Below, piece by piece: positions 37,140 through 47,367 of a stretch of 55,977 bases of DNA; the stretch's first letter is position 1; the number at the start of each line of letters is the position of its first letter. A model generated the notes under the pieces. It was given only the letters and a program-made list of their open reading frames with translations. It was not told the origin of the DNA and made no database searches. The position numbers were made by a program, and so were the translations under genes. Origin of the DNA: an uncultured Flavobacteriaceae bacterium. Lineage in GTDB: Bacteria > Bacteroidota > Bacteroidia > Flavobacteriales > Flavobacteriaceae. The stretch spans positions 1 to 55,977 of the forward strand of contig CAJPUR010000027.1 in the NCBI GenBank assembly GCA_905381055.1, given 5' to 3'.

Positions 37140-37889
37140 ATGTCATATTTTAAAATTTACAAAATTAATGCCATTAATTCTACTAATGAATATTTAAAGA
37201 CACTTTATTTAAAAAAAAGAATTCATGATAATTTTTTAGTAATGGCAGAAAACCAAACTGATGGCAAAGGTCAGAGGAGTTCTTATTGGGAATCAGAACC
37301 AAAAAAGAATTTAACTTTCAGTATTTATAAGGATTTTAGAAAAAATAAATTAAAAAATCCATTTATAATTAATCTAATTATTTCAATTTCAATAGTTGAA
37401 ACATTAAAAAAATATAATTTGCCAAATTTAAAGATTAAATGGCCAAACGACATTTTGTCAGCATCCAAAAAAATTTCTGGGATTTTAATTGAAAACTTTT
37501 TTCAAAGAAATTTTTTAAGTTCTAGCATAATTGGAATTGGACTAAATGTAAATCAAATAATTTTTAAAAAAGCTAAAAATGCAGTTTCGATATCGTCAAT
37601 TACAAGAAAGAAAATAGATTTATTAGAGGTTTTAAATATTTTAACAAGAAAAATCTCATTTAAAATTGACAATATTAACAACCTAAAATTTGAAAATTTG
37701 ATTATCGAATATGAATCTTTATTATTCAAAAAAGATATATTGTCTAAATTTAAAATAAATAATAGTGTGATAGATGGTCGTATTATCGGAGTAAATCAAA
37801 ACGGAAAGTTGAGAGTTTTAATTAAAAATGAAATAATTAAAGAATATAGCTCATCAGAGATAAAATCATATATTGATTCCCCAACTTGA
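37140..37889 (+). CDS. birA: Biotin-[acetyl-CoA carboxylase] ligase
   Basis: A 249-residue biotin protein ligase without the DNA-binding N-terminal domain, so an enzyme only and not a repressor. DGKGQRSSYWES (41-52) is the biotinyl-AMP binding loop; KWPND (100-104) and KISGIL (111-116) are catalytic motifs. It transfers biotin to carboxyl-carrier proteins. Its 3' end overlaps the convergent pyrE by 24 bases. Confidence 0.94.
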   Translation: MSYFKIYKINAINSTNEYLKTLYLKKRIHDNFLVMAENQTDGKGQRSSYWESEPKKNLTFSIYKDFRKNKLKNPFIINLIISISIVETLKKYNLPNLKIKWPNDILSASKKISGILIENFFQRNFLSSSIIGIGLNVNQIIFKKAKNAVSISSITRKKIDLLEVLNILTRKISFKIDNINNLKFENLIIEYESLLFKKDILSKFKINNSVIDGRIIGVNQNGKLRVLIKNEIIKEYSSSEIKSYIDSPT

Positions 37890-38513
37890 AGGATTTTGCC
37901 TCCATTTTTTTAAAGTATTCATTTCATAGGAAGTTATCTTATTTAAATCTTTAGCTACTGTAATTAGATTTTCATAATTGCTTAACGAAATAACATTTAT
38001 ATTTAAATTTTCAAAATTTTTTTTAGAAATATTAAAGCCGTAATCAAAAATTGAAAACAAACCTAAAACTTCTGCACCGTCAGATCTCAATGCCTCTATA
38101 GCTTTTATGGAACTACTACCAGAACTAATTAAGTCTTCAATTACAATTACTTTTTTATTGTTTGAACTAATCCCTTCAATTTGATTTTTACGTCCATGTT
38201 TTTTACTTTCAGGTCTAACATAGACAAATGACTTGTTTAATTTATTCGCAATCAAAGCTCCAATCGCAATTCCTCCAGTAGCAACACCAGCAATTATAAT
38301 TTCTTTATGATAAGTTGATTGAATTTGATTAGACATTTCGTTAACAACAAAACTCCTAATATCTGGAAAGGATAAAATAATTCTATTATCACAATAAATT
38401 GGTGAATTCCACCCACTTGCCCATTTAAATGGTTTTTTTGAATTTAATTTAATTGCATTAATTTGCAGAAGAAATTTTGATGTTTGATAAGCTATTTTTT
38501 TATTAATAATCAT
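37866..38513 (-). CDS. pyrE: Orotate phosphoribosyltransferase
   Basis: A 215-residue type I phosphoribosyltransferase that makes OMP from orotate and PRPP in pyrimidine synthesis. The PRPP motif is VIVIEDLISSGSS (122-134); the flexible loop RPESKKHGRKNQIEG (100-114) carries catalytic lysines and His. It diverges from the Nudix gene and overlaps the end of birA by 24 bases. Confidence 0.95.
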   Translation of the reverse strand: MIINKKIAYQTSKFLLQINAIKLNSKKPFKWASGWNSPIYCDNRIILSFPDIRSFVVNEMSNQIQSTYHKEIIIAGVATGGIAIGALIANKLNKSFVYVRPESKKHGRKNQIEGISSNNKKVIVIEDLISSGSSSIKAIEALRSDGAEVLGLFSIFDYGFNISKKNFENLNINVISLSNYENLITVAKDLNKITSYEMNTLKKWRQNPSSWGINI

Positions 38514-38540
38514 AACTTACATTTTTTTTGAAAATTTATT

Positions 38541-38548
38541 CAAATGTA
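38541..38548 (-). promoter_or_regulatory. Candidate -7 element of pyrE
   Basis: TACATTTG on the minus strand lies 27 bases before the pyrE ATG and overlaps the start codon of the divergent Nudix gene (38544-38546). Promoter and start codon thus share bases on opposite strands. Confidence 0.45.
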
Positions 38549-39128
38549 TAAAGTATTTTTTAATCAAAAGCCTATTTTTTTAATTACAAAAATTATTAAA
38601 CAAGATATTAATAATCCAATTTTATATTTAAAATTTACTTCAAGTGAAAATATAATTAAAGCTTTAAAATCCAAAAAAGTTAAATCATTATTTTTATTTC
38701 ATTCAAATCAAGAAAAATTGTGGAGAAATTTAATAAAAAAGTTTCCTATAGTTCAGGCGGCTGGAGGTTTAGTGACTAATTCTAATAAGGAGTATTTATT
38801 TATTTTTAGAAATAATAAATGGGATCTTCCAAAGGGAGGTATAGAAAAAAAAGAAAAAATAAAAGACGCAGCTGTTAGAGAGGTTAATGAAGAAACTGGG
38901 GTTGAAAATTTAGAAATAATTAAGCCATTACCTATGACATACCATTTTTTTAAGAAAAATGGGGTTTTCAAATTAAAAAAAACTTTTTGGTATTTAATGA
39001 AAACAAAATTTAAAGATAAATTAAAACCTCAACATAGTGAAGGTATAAAAAAAGTAGAGTGGAAATCAAGAAAAGATTTAAATGAAATTTTCAAAAACTC
39101 TTACGAAAACATAAAAATATTATTTTAA
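38544..39128 (+). CDS. Nudix hydrolase
   Basis: A 194-residue protein: about 65 residues of unassigned N-terminal domain, then a Nudix fold beginning AAGGLVTN. The Nudix box (GGIEKKEKIKDAAVREVNEE, 98-117, then TGV) has all catalytic glutamates. Two-domain Nudix proteins of this type are common in Bacteroidota. The substrate (a nucleoside diphosphate derivative) cannot be named. Convergent with coaD, 6 bases apart. Confidence 0.88.
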   Translation: MYKVFFNQKPIFLITKIIKQDINNPILYLKFTSSENIIKALKSKKVKSLFLFHSNQEKLWRNLIKKFPIVQAAGGLVTNSNKEYLFIFRNNKWDLPKGGIEKKEKIKDAAVREVNEETGVENLEIIKPLPMTYHFFKKNGVFKLKKTFWYLMKTKFKDKLKPQHSEGIKKVEWKSRKDLNEIFKNSYENIKILF

Positions 39129-39134
39129 AAAATA

Positions 39135-39587
39135 TTAAATATTTACTTTTTTTGGTATAAAGGAGCTATAATCTCCTCCATTTTTTATAATTTCTCTCAC
39201 TAAGCTACTACTAATAAATGAATTCTCTATTGATGTTAACAAAAATATAGTTTCAATCTTAGACATAGAGTTATTTGTATGAGCCATATTTTTTTCAAAT
39301 TCGAAGTCAGAAGGATTTCTTAGTCCTCTAAGAATGTATGAGATGTTATTTTTTAAACAAAAATCAACAGTTAAACCTTTATAAGATTTTATTTTTATTT
39401 TTTTCTCGTTTTTATAAATTGAATTGATAAATTCAATACGTTTATTAACTGGGAACATATAAGATTTTTCTATATTAATTCCTACTGCAATTACTATTTC
39501 GTCGAAAAGAGGGATAGCCCTATTTAATATGTCATGGTGACCATTAGTTATTGGATCAAAAGAACCAGGGAAAACAATTCTTCTCAT
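39135..39587 (-). CDS. coaD: Pantetheine-phosphate adenylyltransferase
   Basis: A 150-residue nucleotidyltransferase catalysing the penultimate step of coenzyme A synthesis. FPGSFDPITNGHHD (6-19) includes the TxGH motif, and the C-terminal ISSSLVRE motif binds ATP. Length is typical. It follows ddl by 9 bases on the same strand. Confidence 0.96.
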   Translation of the reverse strand: MRRIVFPGSFDPITNGHHDILNRAIPLFDEIVIAVGINIEKSYMFPVNKRIEFINSIYKNEKKIKIKSYKGLTVDFCLKNNISYILRGLRNPSDFEFEKNMAHTNNSMSKIETIFLLTSIENSFISSSLVREIIKNGGDYSSFIPKKVNI

Positions 39588-39596
39588 AAAGTAAAT

Positions 39597-40574
39597 TTAA
39601 TTTATTTTTTTAATTAAAAAGTCATAGTAACTATTAATTGAAATACCTTCCTTATTTAATTGTTGAGGAATAATACTTTTTTCTGTCATTCCTGGAACAG
39701 TATTTATTTCTAGAAAATAAGGAATTTCGTCTTTAACGATAAAATCTGCACGGCATAAACCATAAAGTTTTAAATTTTTATAAAGTTTAATAGTCATTTT
39801 CTCTAATTTATTTTTACAAATTTTAGAAAGAGTTGATGCTGGAGTTACTTCAATTGATTTTCCTTTATATTTGGAATCAAAGTCAAAAAAATCATTTTCA
39901 GGAATAATCTCTGTTATTGGTAAAACCTTAATTTTTCCGTACCAATTTGTGATTCCAACAGTATATTCTTTTCCAGAAATATTTTCTTCAACTAAGACCT
40001 TGTCACTTTCTTTAAATGCCATGACAATTGATTGCTTTAAATTTTCTTTAACAGTTACTTTTGAAACTCCAAAACTACTCCCTGACGAATTTGCTTTAAC
40101 AAAGCAAGGTAATCCAACCTTAGAACAAATTTTTGAAATATCATATGGTTTATTTAAATCAATTTTTAAATTTTTAGCAGTAGGTATTTTTAATTTTTTT
40201 GCAAAACGTAAACATTCATTTTTATTAAAAGTTATTTTTGAAGAAACACTATTACTACTACTGTGAGGTATTTTTAGTCTTTCTAAATAATCAGCTAATT
40301 CTCCGTCTTCTCCAGGTGAACCATGAATCATATTTATTATAAAATCAAAATTTATTTTTATTTCATTTTTAATAAATGAAAAATCATCTTTGTTAATGAT
40401 AAATTTTTTGTTATTGTGATCACTTACAATCCATTTTTTTCTGGAAAATTCTATTTTATAAAGATTTAAATATTTTTTTTTTAAAACAACATAAATTGAG
40501 TCACAACTCTTCTTAGATATAAGTCTTTCAGAACTGTAACCTCCCCAAGCAATTCCAATTTTAAGTTTCTCCAT
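39597..40574 (-). CDS. ddl: D-alanine--D-alanine ligase
   Basis: A 325-residue ATP-grasp ligase making the D-Ala-D-Ala dipeptide for peptidoglycan. HGSPGEDGELADYLE near residues 84-98 and the C-terminal FLEINTVPGMTEKS are family motifs, and EENISGKEYTVGI lies in the ATP-grasp core. The ATG at 40574 (MEKLKIGIAWGG) is preferred; the frame extends two codons further to a TTG at 40580. It diverges from the PASTA gene, with no clear promoter seen. Confidence 0.96.
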   Translation of the reverse strand: MEKLKIGIAWGGYSSERLISKKSCDSIYVVLKKKYLNLYKIEFSRKKWIVSDHNNKKFIINKDDFSFIKNEIKINFDFIINMIHGSPGEDGELADYLERLKIPHSSSNSVSSKITFNKNECLRFAKKLKIPTAKNLKIDLNKPYDISKICSKVGLPCFVKANSSGSSFGVSKVTVKENLKQSIVMAFKESDKVLVEENISGKEYTVGITNWYGKIKVLPITEIIPENDFFDFDSKYKGKSIEVTPASTLSKICKNKLEKMTIKLYKNLKLYGLCRADFIVKDEIPYFLEINTVPGMTEKSIIPQQLNKEGISINSYYDFLIKKIN

Positions 40575-40671
40575 TCTCAAAAAATTACTTAAAATTAAAA
40601 AATGTAAACTATTTTTTTAGGTTTTTTATAAAAGATGAGGTTTTTATTATATTTACTTACTTATAATCATA

Positions 40672-41223
40672 ATGAATTTCATCAGATTTCTATTTAGTAA
40701 AATATTTTTTAAACAAATAGTTCTTGCTTCCGTAATAGTTTTTATTATTTGCATTTCTACTCTCTATATTTTAAAAATTATAACTAACCATAATAAATAT
40801 ATAAAAGTCCCAAATCTCGAATCTTTTTCATTAAAGGAGTCAGAATTTATTCTTAAAAAAAATAATTTAAGGTTTGAAGTTTTAGATTCTTCAAAATATA
40901 ATCCAAATTATCCTCCATTAAGTGTAATCGATCAGTCACCTGTTTATGATGATTTAGTTAAAAAAAATAGAAAAATATACTTAACATTAAATCCGAAGAG
41001 TTATAGAAAAATAAGAGTTCCTAATGTTATTCAAATAACTCAAAGAAATGCTGAAACTAAACTTCAAGCTGTTGGTTTTAAAATTGGGGGAAAAACCTAT
41101 AAAAATGATATTGGAAAGGATATGGTTTTAGAAATAAACTATCAGGGAAAAAAAATTGACCCTGGAGTATTATTGCCCAAAAACTCTTCCATAGATTTAA
41201 TTTTGGGTAATGGAAAAAAATAA
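40672..41223 (+). CDS. Membrane-anchored PASTA-domain protein
   Basis: A 183-residue protein with one N-terminal membrane helix (about 16-36) followed by two PASTA repeats (about 43-108 and 112-180, beginning KVPNLESF and RVPNVIQI). PASTA domains bind muropeptides or help localise cell-wall proteins. No kinase or transpeptidase domain is attached. Located between ddl and rluD, a conserved flavobacterial arrangement as I recall. A periplasmic cell-wall sensing role is only inferred. Confidence 0.85.
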   Translation: MNFIRFLFSKIFFKQIVLASVIVFIICISTLYILKIITNHNKYIKVPNLESFSLKESEFILKKNNLRFEVLDSSKYNPNYPPLSVIDQSPVYDDLVKKNRKIYLTLNPKSYRKIRVPNVIQITQRNAETKLQAVGFKIGGKTYKNDIGKDMVLEINYQGKKIDPGVLLPKNSSIDLILGNGKK

Positions 41224-41230
41224 TTAAGTT

Positions 41231-42247
41231 TTGAAAAATATAGAAAATAATAGTGGAGGTCTTTATGAACATTTCTCTTTTAATGTAGATTTAGGTCAGG
41301 ATCCTTTGAGAGTTGATAAATATTTAATGAATAAAATTGAAAATACTACCAGGACTAAAATTCAATCAGGTATTAAAAATGGTAATGTATTTGCTAATGG
41401 GACTAAAGTTAAAACAAATTATAAAGTTAAGGGAGGTGATGAAATTAAAGTATTGTTTTGTTATCCTCCTAATGAAAACTTATTAATACCTGAAAAAATA
41501 TCTCTTAATATAGTTTACGAAGATGAAAGTATTATTGTTATAAACAAAGATCCTGGTTTAGTTGTTCATCCTGGTCATGGAAATTATTCTGGTACTCTTG
41601 TAAATGGTTTATTGTATCATTTTGAAAAATTACCAAAAAATAGCTTTAGGCCAGGTTTAGTTCATAGAATAGATAAAGACACTAGTGGATTAATTGTAGT
41701 CGCAAAAACAGAAAATTCAATGGCTAATCTTTCCAGTCAATTTCAAAAAAAAATAACTAAAAGAGAATATAATGCTTTAGTTTGGGGTGATGTCGTTCAT
41801 GATAGTGGCTCAATTAATGCTAATATTATTAGAAATCCAAAAAATAGATTACAAATGTCAGTTTCAAAAGACACTGACAAAGGTAAAAAGGCTATTACCA
41901 ACTATAAAGTAATTGAGAGATTTGGTTATGTAACTTTGGTGTCATGTAAACTCGAAACTGGTCGGACACATCAAATAAGGGTTCATCTTAAACATATTGG
42001 CCATAATTTATTTAATGATGAAAGATATGGAGGTAATTTAATTTTAAAAGGAACCACTTTTTCAAATTATAAAAAATTCATTCAAAATTGTTTTAAGATT
42101 ATTCCTCGACAAGCTTTACATGCAAAAGTTCTTGGATTTAATCACCCCAAATCTATGGAATGGATGGAGTTCAATTCAGAATTACCTGATGATATGAAAA
42201 GTGTAATAGATAAATGGAGGATTTATTCAAAACATAAAATTTTTTAA
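41231..42247 (+). CDS. rluD: 23S rRNA pseudouridine synthase, RluD family
   Basis: A 338-residue protein with an N-terminal S4 RNA-binding domain (about 25-80) and the RluA/RluD catalytic core. HRIDKDTSG (145-153) contains the catalytic Asp148, and LETGRTHQIRVH is a second core motif. It likely modifies helix 69 of 23S rRNA. The start is TTG at 41231, 7 bases after the PASTA gene; the next in-frame ATG would delete the S4 domain. Confidence 0.92.
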   Translation: MKNIENNSGGLYEHFSFNVDLGQDPLRVDKYLMNKIENTTRTKIQSGIKNGNVFANGTKVKTNYKVKGGDEIKVLFCYPPNENLLIPEKISLNIVYEDESIIVINKDPGLVVHPGHGNYSGTLVNGLLYHFEKLPKNSFRPGLVHRIDKDTSGLIVVAKTENSMANLSSQFQKKITKREYNALVWGDVVHDSGSINANIIRNPKNRLQMSVSKDTDKGKKAITNYKVIERFGYVTLVSCKLETGRTHQIRVHLKHIGHNLFNDERYGGNLILKGTTFSNYKKFIQNCFKIIPRQALHAKVLGFNHPKSMEWMEFNSELPDDMKSVIDKWRIYSKHKIF

Positions 42248-42257
42248 CTTTTTTAAT

Positions 42258-42265
42258 TAAATTTG
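42258..42265 (+). promoter_or_regulatory. Candidate -7 element of yaaA
   Basis: TAAATTTG lies 4 bases before the ATG at 42270 and 10 bases before the in-frame ATG at 42276. If used, the mRNA would be leaderless from one of these. Confidence 0.4.
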
Positions 42266-42269
42266 TAAT

Positions 42270-43031
42270 ATGAAAATGATTATATCACCTGCTAAATCTA
42301 TGGATTTTTCAAAAAAAATCCCTAAAATTTCAACAACAATACCTACTTTTTTAAATGAAGCATCTAAAATTAATTCAATTCTGAAAAAGAAATCTCCAAA
42401 CCAGTTATCTGATTTAATGAAAATTTCAGAAAAATTATCAAATTTGAATTGGACTAGAAATCAAGATTTTAAATTACCTTTTAATAATAAAAATTCAAGA
42501 CCTGCAATTTTTACTTTTGATGGTGATGTATATTCAGGGATAGAAGTTGAAAGTATTTTAAAAGAAAATATCGAATTGATTCAAAAAAAACTTCTTATTA
42601 TTTCAGGGTTATATGGAATTCTTAAACCTTTTGATTTGATTCAACCATATAGACTTGAAATGGGAACAAAATTAGAATTGTTTGACTATAAAAATTTGTA
42701 TGGCTTTTGGGAAGAAAAAATTTCTAAATTCTTAAGTGATGAATTATTTAAAGAAACTTATTTGCTCAATTTGGCTAGCAATGAGTATTTCAGTGTTATT
42801 GATCCAAAATCTATTTCTACTGATATTATTACTCCTCAGTTTAAAGATTTTAAAAATGGTAAATTAAAAATGATATCCTTTTATGCGAAAAAAGCTAGAG
42901 GTTTAATGGTTAGATACGTAATAGACAATAAAATTGAAAGCTTAGAAGGGATTAAATCATTTAGCTATGGTGGATATTCATACAGTGATTCGGAAACTGA
43001 AGATATATATAATCCAGTTTTTACTAGATAA
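42270..43031 (+). CDS. yaaA: YaaA family peroxide-stress protein (DUF328)
   Basis: A 253-residue cytosolic protein starting MKMIISPAKSMDF, the invariant N-terminus of the YaaA family, with TFDGDVYSGI, SGLYGILKPFDLIQPYRLEMG and a C-terminal FSYGGYSYS. In E. coli YaaA lowers free iron during peroxide stress; the fold is a DNA-binding cradle. Convergent with trpA with 2 bases between stop codons. Confidence 0.93.
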   Translation: MKMIISPAKSMDFSKKIPKISTTIPTFLNEASKINSILKKKSPNQLSDLMKISEKLSNLNWTRNQDFKLPFNNKNSRPAIFTFDGDVYSGIEVESILKENIELIQKKLLIISGLYGILKPFDLIQPYRLEMGTKLELFDYKNLYGFWEEKISKFLSDELFKETYLLNLASNEYFSVIDPKSISTDIITPQFKDFKNGKLKMISFYAKKARGLMVRYVIDNKIESLEGIKSFSYGGYSYSDSETEDIYNPVFTR

Positions 43032-43033
43032 AA

Positions 43034-43798
43034 TCATCTAAATTTCTCAACAAATTCTTTAATTTTTTTTGTGCCATTTTTTTCAATAAATTTTATAAAA
43101 GCTGATCCAATAATAGCACCATTAGAATGGCTAATTGCAGTATTGTATGTTTTAGAGTTGCTAATTCCAAATCCAATTATAGTTGGAGTTTTTAATTTCA
43201 TTTTTGAGATTCTATTAAAATATTTTTTTTGATTTAAATTAATTTTATTTTTAGCACCAGTTATACTCGCATCACTTACCATATAAATAAAACCTTTAGA
43301 AATATCGTCAATATATCTTATTCTTTCCTCTGATGTTTGAGGAGTTATTAAAAACATGTTGTAAAGTTCATATTTTTGAAAAATACTTTTATATCTATTA
43401 TTGTAAACATTGACTGGTAAGTCAGGGATAATTAATCCATCAATTCCAACATCTTTACATTTTTTACAAAAATTTTCAATTCCAAATTGTAAAATAGGAT
43501 TAAAGTACCCCATTATAACTAATGGGATTGAGGTTTCATTTCTTATATTTTTTAGCTGATTAAATAATTTTTGAGATGACATTCCATTTTTAATTGCAAT
43601 ATTTGAACTTTCTTGAATTGTTGGTCCATCAGCAAGAGGATCGCTAAATGGAAGCCCAATCTCAATCATATCTACTCCTGCAGATTCTAATTCTTTAATA
43701 ATTATACGAGTGTCATCTATGTTTGGAAATCCAGCAGAGAAATATATTGAAAGTATTTTATCTTGTGTTTTAAATTTTTGATCTATTCTATTCATCAT
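43034..43798 (-). CDS. trpA: Tryptophan synthase alpha subunit
   Basis: A 254-residue TIM-barrel subunit that releases indole from indole-3-glycerol phosphate. Catalytic Glu46 and Asp57 lie in [15 protein letters not shown] (45-59). It is the last gene of trpEGDCFBA. The start region reads ATGATGA, overlapping the trpB stop, so either Met is possible. Confidence 0.97.
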   Translation of the reverse strand: MMNRIDQKFKTQDKILSIYFSAGFPNIDDTRIIIKELESAGVDMIEIGLPFSDPLADGPTIQESSNIAIKNGMSSQKLFNQLKNIRNETSIPLVIMGYFNPILQFGIENFCKKCKDVGIDGLIIPDLPVNVYNNRYKSIFQKYELYNMFLITPQTSEERIRYIDDISKGFIYMVSDASITGAKNKINLNQKKYFNRISKMKLKTPTIIGFGISNSKTYNTAISHSNGAIIGSAFIKFIEKNGTKKIKEFVEKFR

Positions 43799-44976
43799 AA
43801 TTTAAAATAATCAATATAAGTGTCTAAATCTTTGTCTCCTCTACCAGATAGATTTATTACTAAAATATCATTTGGCTTAAATTTCTTTTGTTGAAAGATA
43901 GCAAATGCATGTCCAGTCTCAATTGCTGGTATTATACCTTCCAGTTGAGATAATTCAAGACCGGCTGTCATAGCTTCATCGTCTGAAATTGATATAAATT
44001 CAGCTCTTTTGGTACGAAATAAATTTGCATGCATTGGTCCTACTCCAGGATAATCTAATCCTGCTGATATTGAGTAGGGTTCCGTAATTTGTCCATCTTC
44101 AGTTTGCATTAATAATGTTCTGCTACCATGAATTATTCCTTCTTTACCAAGAGCTGATGTTGCAGCACTTTTTCCTGTCTCAATTCCTTTTCCTGCAGCC
44201 TCTACAGCAATAATTTTAACCTTTGTTTCATCCAAATATTCATAAAATGTCCCTGCAGCATTACTTCCACCACCAACACAGGCAATAAGATAGTCTGGAA
44301 AAGGAGTCCCTTCTTTAATTTTTAATTGTTTTTTAATTTCTTTAGAAATTACAGACTGAAATCTTGCAACCATGTCAGGATAAGGATGAGGACCAACTAC
44401 CGAGCCAATTATATAGTGAGTATCAGTGGGGTTATTAATCCAATCTCGAATAGCCTCATTAGTTGCATCTTTTAATGTTTTACTTCCAGATTTAGCGGGT
44501 CTGACTTCAGCTCCAAGCATTTTCATTCGAGCTACATTAGGGGATTGTCTTATTATATCAATTTCTCCCATGTAAATAATACACTTCAGTCCTTTGAGAG
44601 CACAAACAGTAGCAGTTGCTACTCCGTGCTGTCCAGCTCCAGTTTCAGCAATTATTCTTTTTTTTCCTAATTTTTCAGCAAGTAGAATTTGTCCAATTGT
44701 ATTGTTTATTTTGTGAGCTCCTGTATGACACAAATCTTCTCTCTTAAGATATATTTTTGTTTTATACTTTTTTGATAATCTCTTAGCATAATATAAAGGA
44801 GTTGGGCGGCCAACATATTGTTTGAGTAAATAATTAAATTCATTAATAAATTTGGGTTCACTTGATATTTTCTTATAATTTTTTTCTAACTCACTTATAT
44901 TTGGATAGAGCATTTCAGGAATATATGCTCCACCAAAATCTCCATAATAACCTTTATTATCAACATTATATTTCAT
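43795..44976 (-). CDS. trpB: Tryptophan synthase beta subunit
   Basis: A 393-residue PLP enzyme that joins indole and serine to make tryptophan. The PLP lysine is Lys89 in HTGAHKINN, and the phosphate loop is [10 protein letters not shown]. It is the standard TrpB1 type that pairs with TrpA, encoded immediately downstream with a 4-base overlap. It also overlaps trpF by 4 bases. Confidence 0.98.
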   Translation of the reverse strand: MKYNVDNKGYYGDFGGAYIPEMLYPNISELEKNYKKISSEPKFINEFNYLLKQYVGRPTPLYYAKRLSKKYKTKIYLKREDLCHTGAHKINNTIGQILLAEKLGKKRIIAETGAGQHGVATATVCALKGLKCIIYMGEIDIIRQSPNVARMKMLGAEVRPAKSGSKTLKDATNEAIRDWINNPTDTHYIIGSVVGPHPYPDMVARFQSVISKEIKKQLKIKEGTPFPDYLIACVGGGSNAAGTFYEYLDETKVKIIAVEAAGKGIETGKSAATSALGKEGIIHGSRTLLMQTEDGQITEPYSISAGLDYPGVGPMHANLFRTKRAEFISISDDEAMTAGLELSQLEGIIPAIETGHAFAIFQQKKFKPNDILVINLSGRGDKDLDTYIDYFKL

Positions 44977-45590
44977 AGTAACAATTGTTTTTTAAAATTG
45001 CTTAAATCATTTACATTTTTTATTCCATTTCTAAGTTCAAATTTACTATTTACATCAATAGCATGTATTGGTAAATTTAATTTTAAAATTTTTTTTAAAT
45101 TATTAATATCTAACAAACCAATTCCTCCACTAAGAAAAAATTTCTTTTTGTATGGATATTTTTTTAAAATCTCCCAATCAAAATGGAATCCATTTCCCCC
45201 AGGTAATTTACCTTTAGTGTCAAAAAGGTAATAGTCACAAACTTTATCAAAAGATAATATTTTGTTAAAATTGAAATTATCATTGACTTTAAATACTTTA
45301 ATTATTTCAATATCAGTTAAAAGTTTTATTTTTTTACAAAAATCAATAGATTCGACGCCATGAAGTTGTATGGCATTTAAATTATGTTTTTTGATTTTAT
45401 TTAATATTACATTAATAGGAGAATCAACAAAAACACCAGTTTTTTTTATATTTCCATTAATATTTGGAATATTTCCGTTAAAAAATCTTTTTGATTTTTC
45501 CCAAAAAATAAAGCCCATATAATCTGGATTTATTTTTGACACTTCAATTATATTTGAAGTTAATTTCATTCCGCATATCTTGATTTTCAT
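44973..45590 (-). CDS. trpF: Phosphoribosylanthranilate isomerase
   Basis: A 205-residue TIM-barrel enzyme. KICGM (3-7) carries the catalytic cysteine, and the downstream aspartate ([12 protein letters not shown]) is the acid. It is separate from TrpC, not fused as in enterobacteria. It overlaps trpC and trpB by 4 bases each. Confidence 0.95.
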   Translation of the reverse strand: MKIKICGMKLTSNIIEVSKINPDYMGFIFWEKSKRFFNGNIPNINGNIKKTGVFVDSPINVILNKIKKHNLNAIQLHGVESIDFCKKIKLLTDIEIIKVFKVNDNFNFNKILSFDKVCDYYLFDTKGKLPGGNGFHFDWEILKKYPYKKKFFLSGGIGLLDINNLKKILKLNLPIHAIDVNSKFELRNGIKNVNDLSNFKKQLLL

Positions 45591-46372
45591 TTTTCTATCT
45601 TTTTAATAAACTCTTTAGCTTCAAATCCAGGATGATCCTTTTTCATAAACTTTTCTCCAATTAAAAAACCATTAAATCCATTTTTTTTTAGGATTTTAAC
45701 AGTTTCAGCTTTTTCAATTCCGCTCTCTGAAATTTTTAAAAAGTCAGTAGGTATTTTAGTGACTAAATTTATGCTATTTTCAATATCAACTTGAAATGTT
45801 TTTAAATTTCTATTATTTATACCAATTAGATCTATGTTAGGATTAATTGATTTGTTTAATTCTTTTTCATTGTGAATTTCAATTAAAACTTCTAAGCTTA
45901 AGCTTTTAGCTAATTCAGAAAATTTATTTATTTGCTCCTTACTTAAAATTGATGCTATAAGAAGAATAACGTCAGCTCCGTTTGCTTTTGATTCAATGAT
46001 TTGGAATTCATCTATAATAAACTCTTTTCTTAAAATTGGTATTGTTAAAATTTGTCGCGCTTTTTTTAAATCATCAAGTGATCCTCCAAAAAATTTTTTA
46101 TCAGTTAAAACTGAAACTCCACATACTTTAGCATCTTGATATCCTTTCACAACTTTAACTAAGTCAACATTATTGTTTATATTTTTTTTTGAAGGAGATC
46201 GTCTTTTATGTTCAGCAATAATTCCCGAATTACTGTTTAATAAATAATTAACAAGGGAAATTGTTGGCATTTTAAAAAGTGGTGAGGACTCAAAATTCTT
46301 TATCGAAAAGTTTTTTTTCTTTTCTTGAATTTCCCTTTTTGTATTATTTACTATTTTATCTAGAATATTCAT
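45587..46372 (-). CDS. trpC: Indole-3-glycerol phosphate synthase
   Basis: A 261-residue TIM-barrel enzyme with EHKRRSPSK (54-62), VLTDKKFFGGS and ISESGIEKAE, the complete IGPS signature including catalytic Lys and Glu. It is monofunctional and overlaps both neighbours by 4 bases. Confidence 0.96.
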   Translation of the reverse strand: MNILDKIVNNTKREIQEKKKNFSIKNFESSPLFKMPTISLVNYLLNSNSGIIAEHKRRSPSKKNINNNVDLVKVVKGYQDAKVCGVSVLTDKKFFGGSLDDLKKARQILTIPILRKEFIIDEFQIIESKANGADVILLIASILSKEQINKFSELAKSLSLEVLIEIHNEKELNKSINPNIDLIGINNRNLKTFQVDIENSINLVTKIPTDFLKISESGIEKAETVKILKKNGFNGFLIGEKFMKKDHPGFEAKEFIKKIEK

Positions 46373-47364
46373 TTTGAACTTAATTTTTTTAGTTTTTTGA
46401 ATGATTCTAATGCTTTACCTGAATTTAAAGACTCTTTTGCTTTTTCAATACCATTTTTAATATTTATATTTAGTGCTGTAGAAATAGCCATTCCTGCATT
46501 TGCTAACACAACACTTTTTTGAGCCTTAGAACATTTATTATTTAAAACATTCATAAAAATTTTCGCTGAGGATGATATACTTTCACCGCCAATAATGTCA
46601 ATATTTTTTAATTTTTCTAATGAAAAATCCTTGGGATTAAGCATTCTTTCGTTATTATTATTAATTAATTTTACAGGACTTGTTAGTGAAATTTCATCAT
46701 ATCCATCTAATGAATATACAACAGAATATTTTTTGTTAGTTTTTTCTAATAAGTAACCATAAAGTCTTGCTAGCTCAAGGTCAAACACCCCTGTAAACTG
46801 ACTATTAGGGAAAGAAGGATTAACGAGTGGACCTAGCATATTAAAAAAAGTTTTTACACCAAGTTCACGTCTAATATTAGCTACATTTTTCATTGCAGGA
46901 TGAAAAAGAGGAGCATGGATAAAACATATTCCAGCTTTGTCAATAGAATGTAATAAAAAGTCTTGATTATTCGTAAATTTAATTTCCAAAAATTCAAGAA
47001 CATTACTTGAACCACAACCTGACGAAACCCCGTAATTTCCGTGCTTTGAAACCTTTAAACCAGCACCTGAACAAACAAAAGATGATAAAGTTGAAATATT
47101 AAAGGTGTTTTTTCCATCTCCTCCAGTTCCACACAGATCAATTGTATCAAATTCACTTAAATTTATTTTAACACAAAGTTCAAGAAGAGCCTCTCTAAAA
47201 CCTTCTAACTCTTCAAGTTTAATATTTCTCATCATGAAAATTGTAAGGAATGAAGAAATTTGACTTGGATTATATTTCCCATCAGCAATATTTTTAATAA
47301 TTTTTTTTGCTTCAGCTTTTGATAGAGTTTCGTAATTAATCAATCTATTTATTATTTCTTTCAT
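46369..47364 (-). CDS. trpD: Anthranilate phosphoribosyltransferase
   Basis: A 331-residue enzyme transferring phosphoribose from PRPP to anthranilate. DLCGTGGDGKNTFNIST (76-92) is the PRPP-binding motif and KHGNYGVSSGCGSSN follows. It is not fused to the glutaminase TrpG, which is encoded separately 3 bases upstream. Confidence 0.97.
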   Translation of the reverse strand: MKEIINRLINYETLSKAEAKKIIKNIADGKYNPSQISSFLTIFMMRNIKLEELEGFREALLELCVKINLSEFDTIDLCGTGGDGKNTFNISTLSSFVCSGAGLKVSKHGNYGVSSGCGSSNVLEFLEIKFTNNQDFLLHSIDKAGICFIHAPLFHPAMKNVANIRRELGVKTFFNMLGPLVNPSFPNSQFTGVFDLELARLYGYLLEKTNKKYSVVYSLDGYDEISLTSPVKLINNNNERMLNPKDFSLEKLKNIDIIGGESISSSAKIFMNVLNNKCSKAQKSVVLANAGMAISTALNINIKNGIEKAKESLNSGKALESFKKLKKLSSK

Positions 47365-47367
47365 AGC

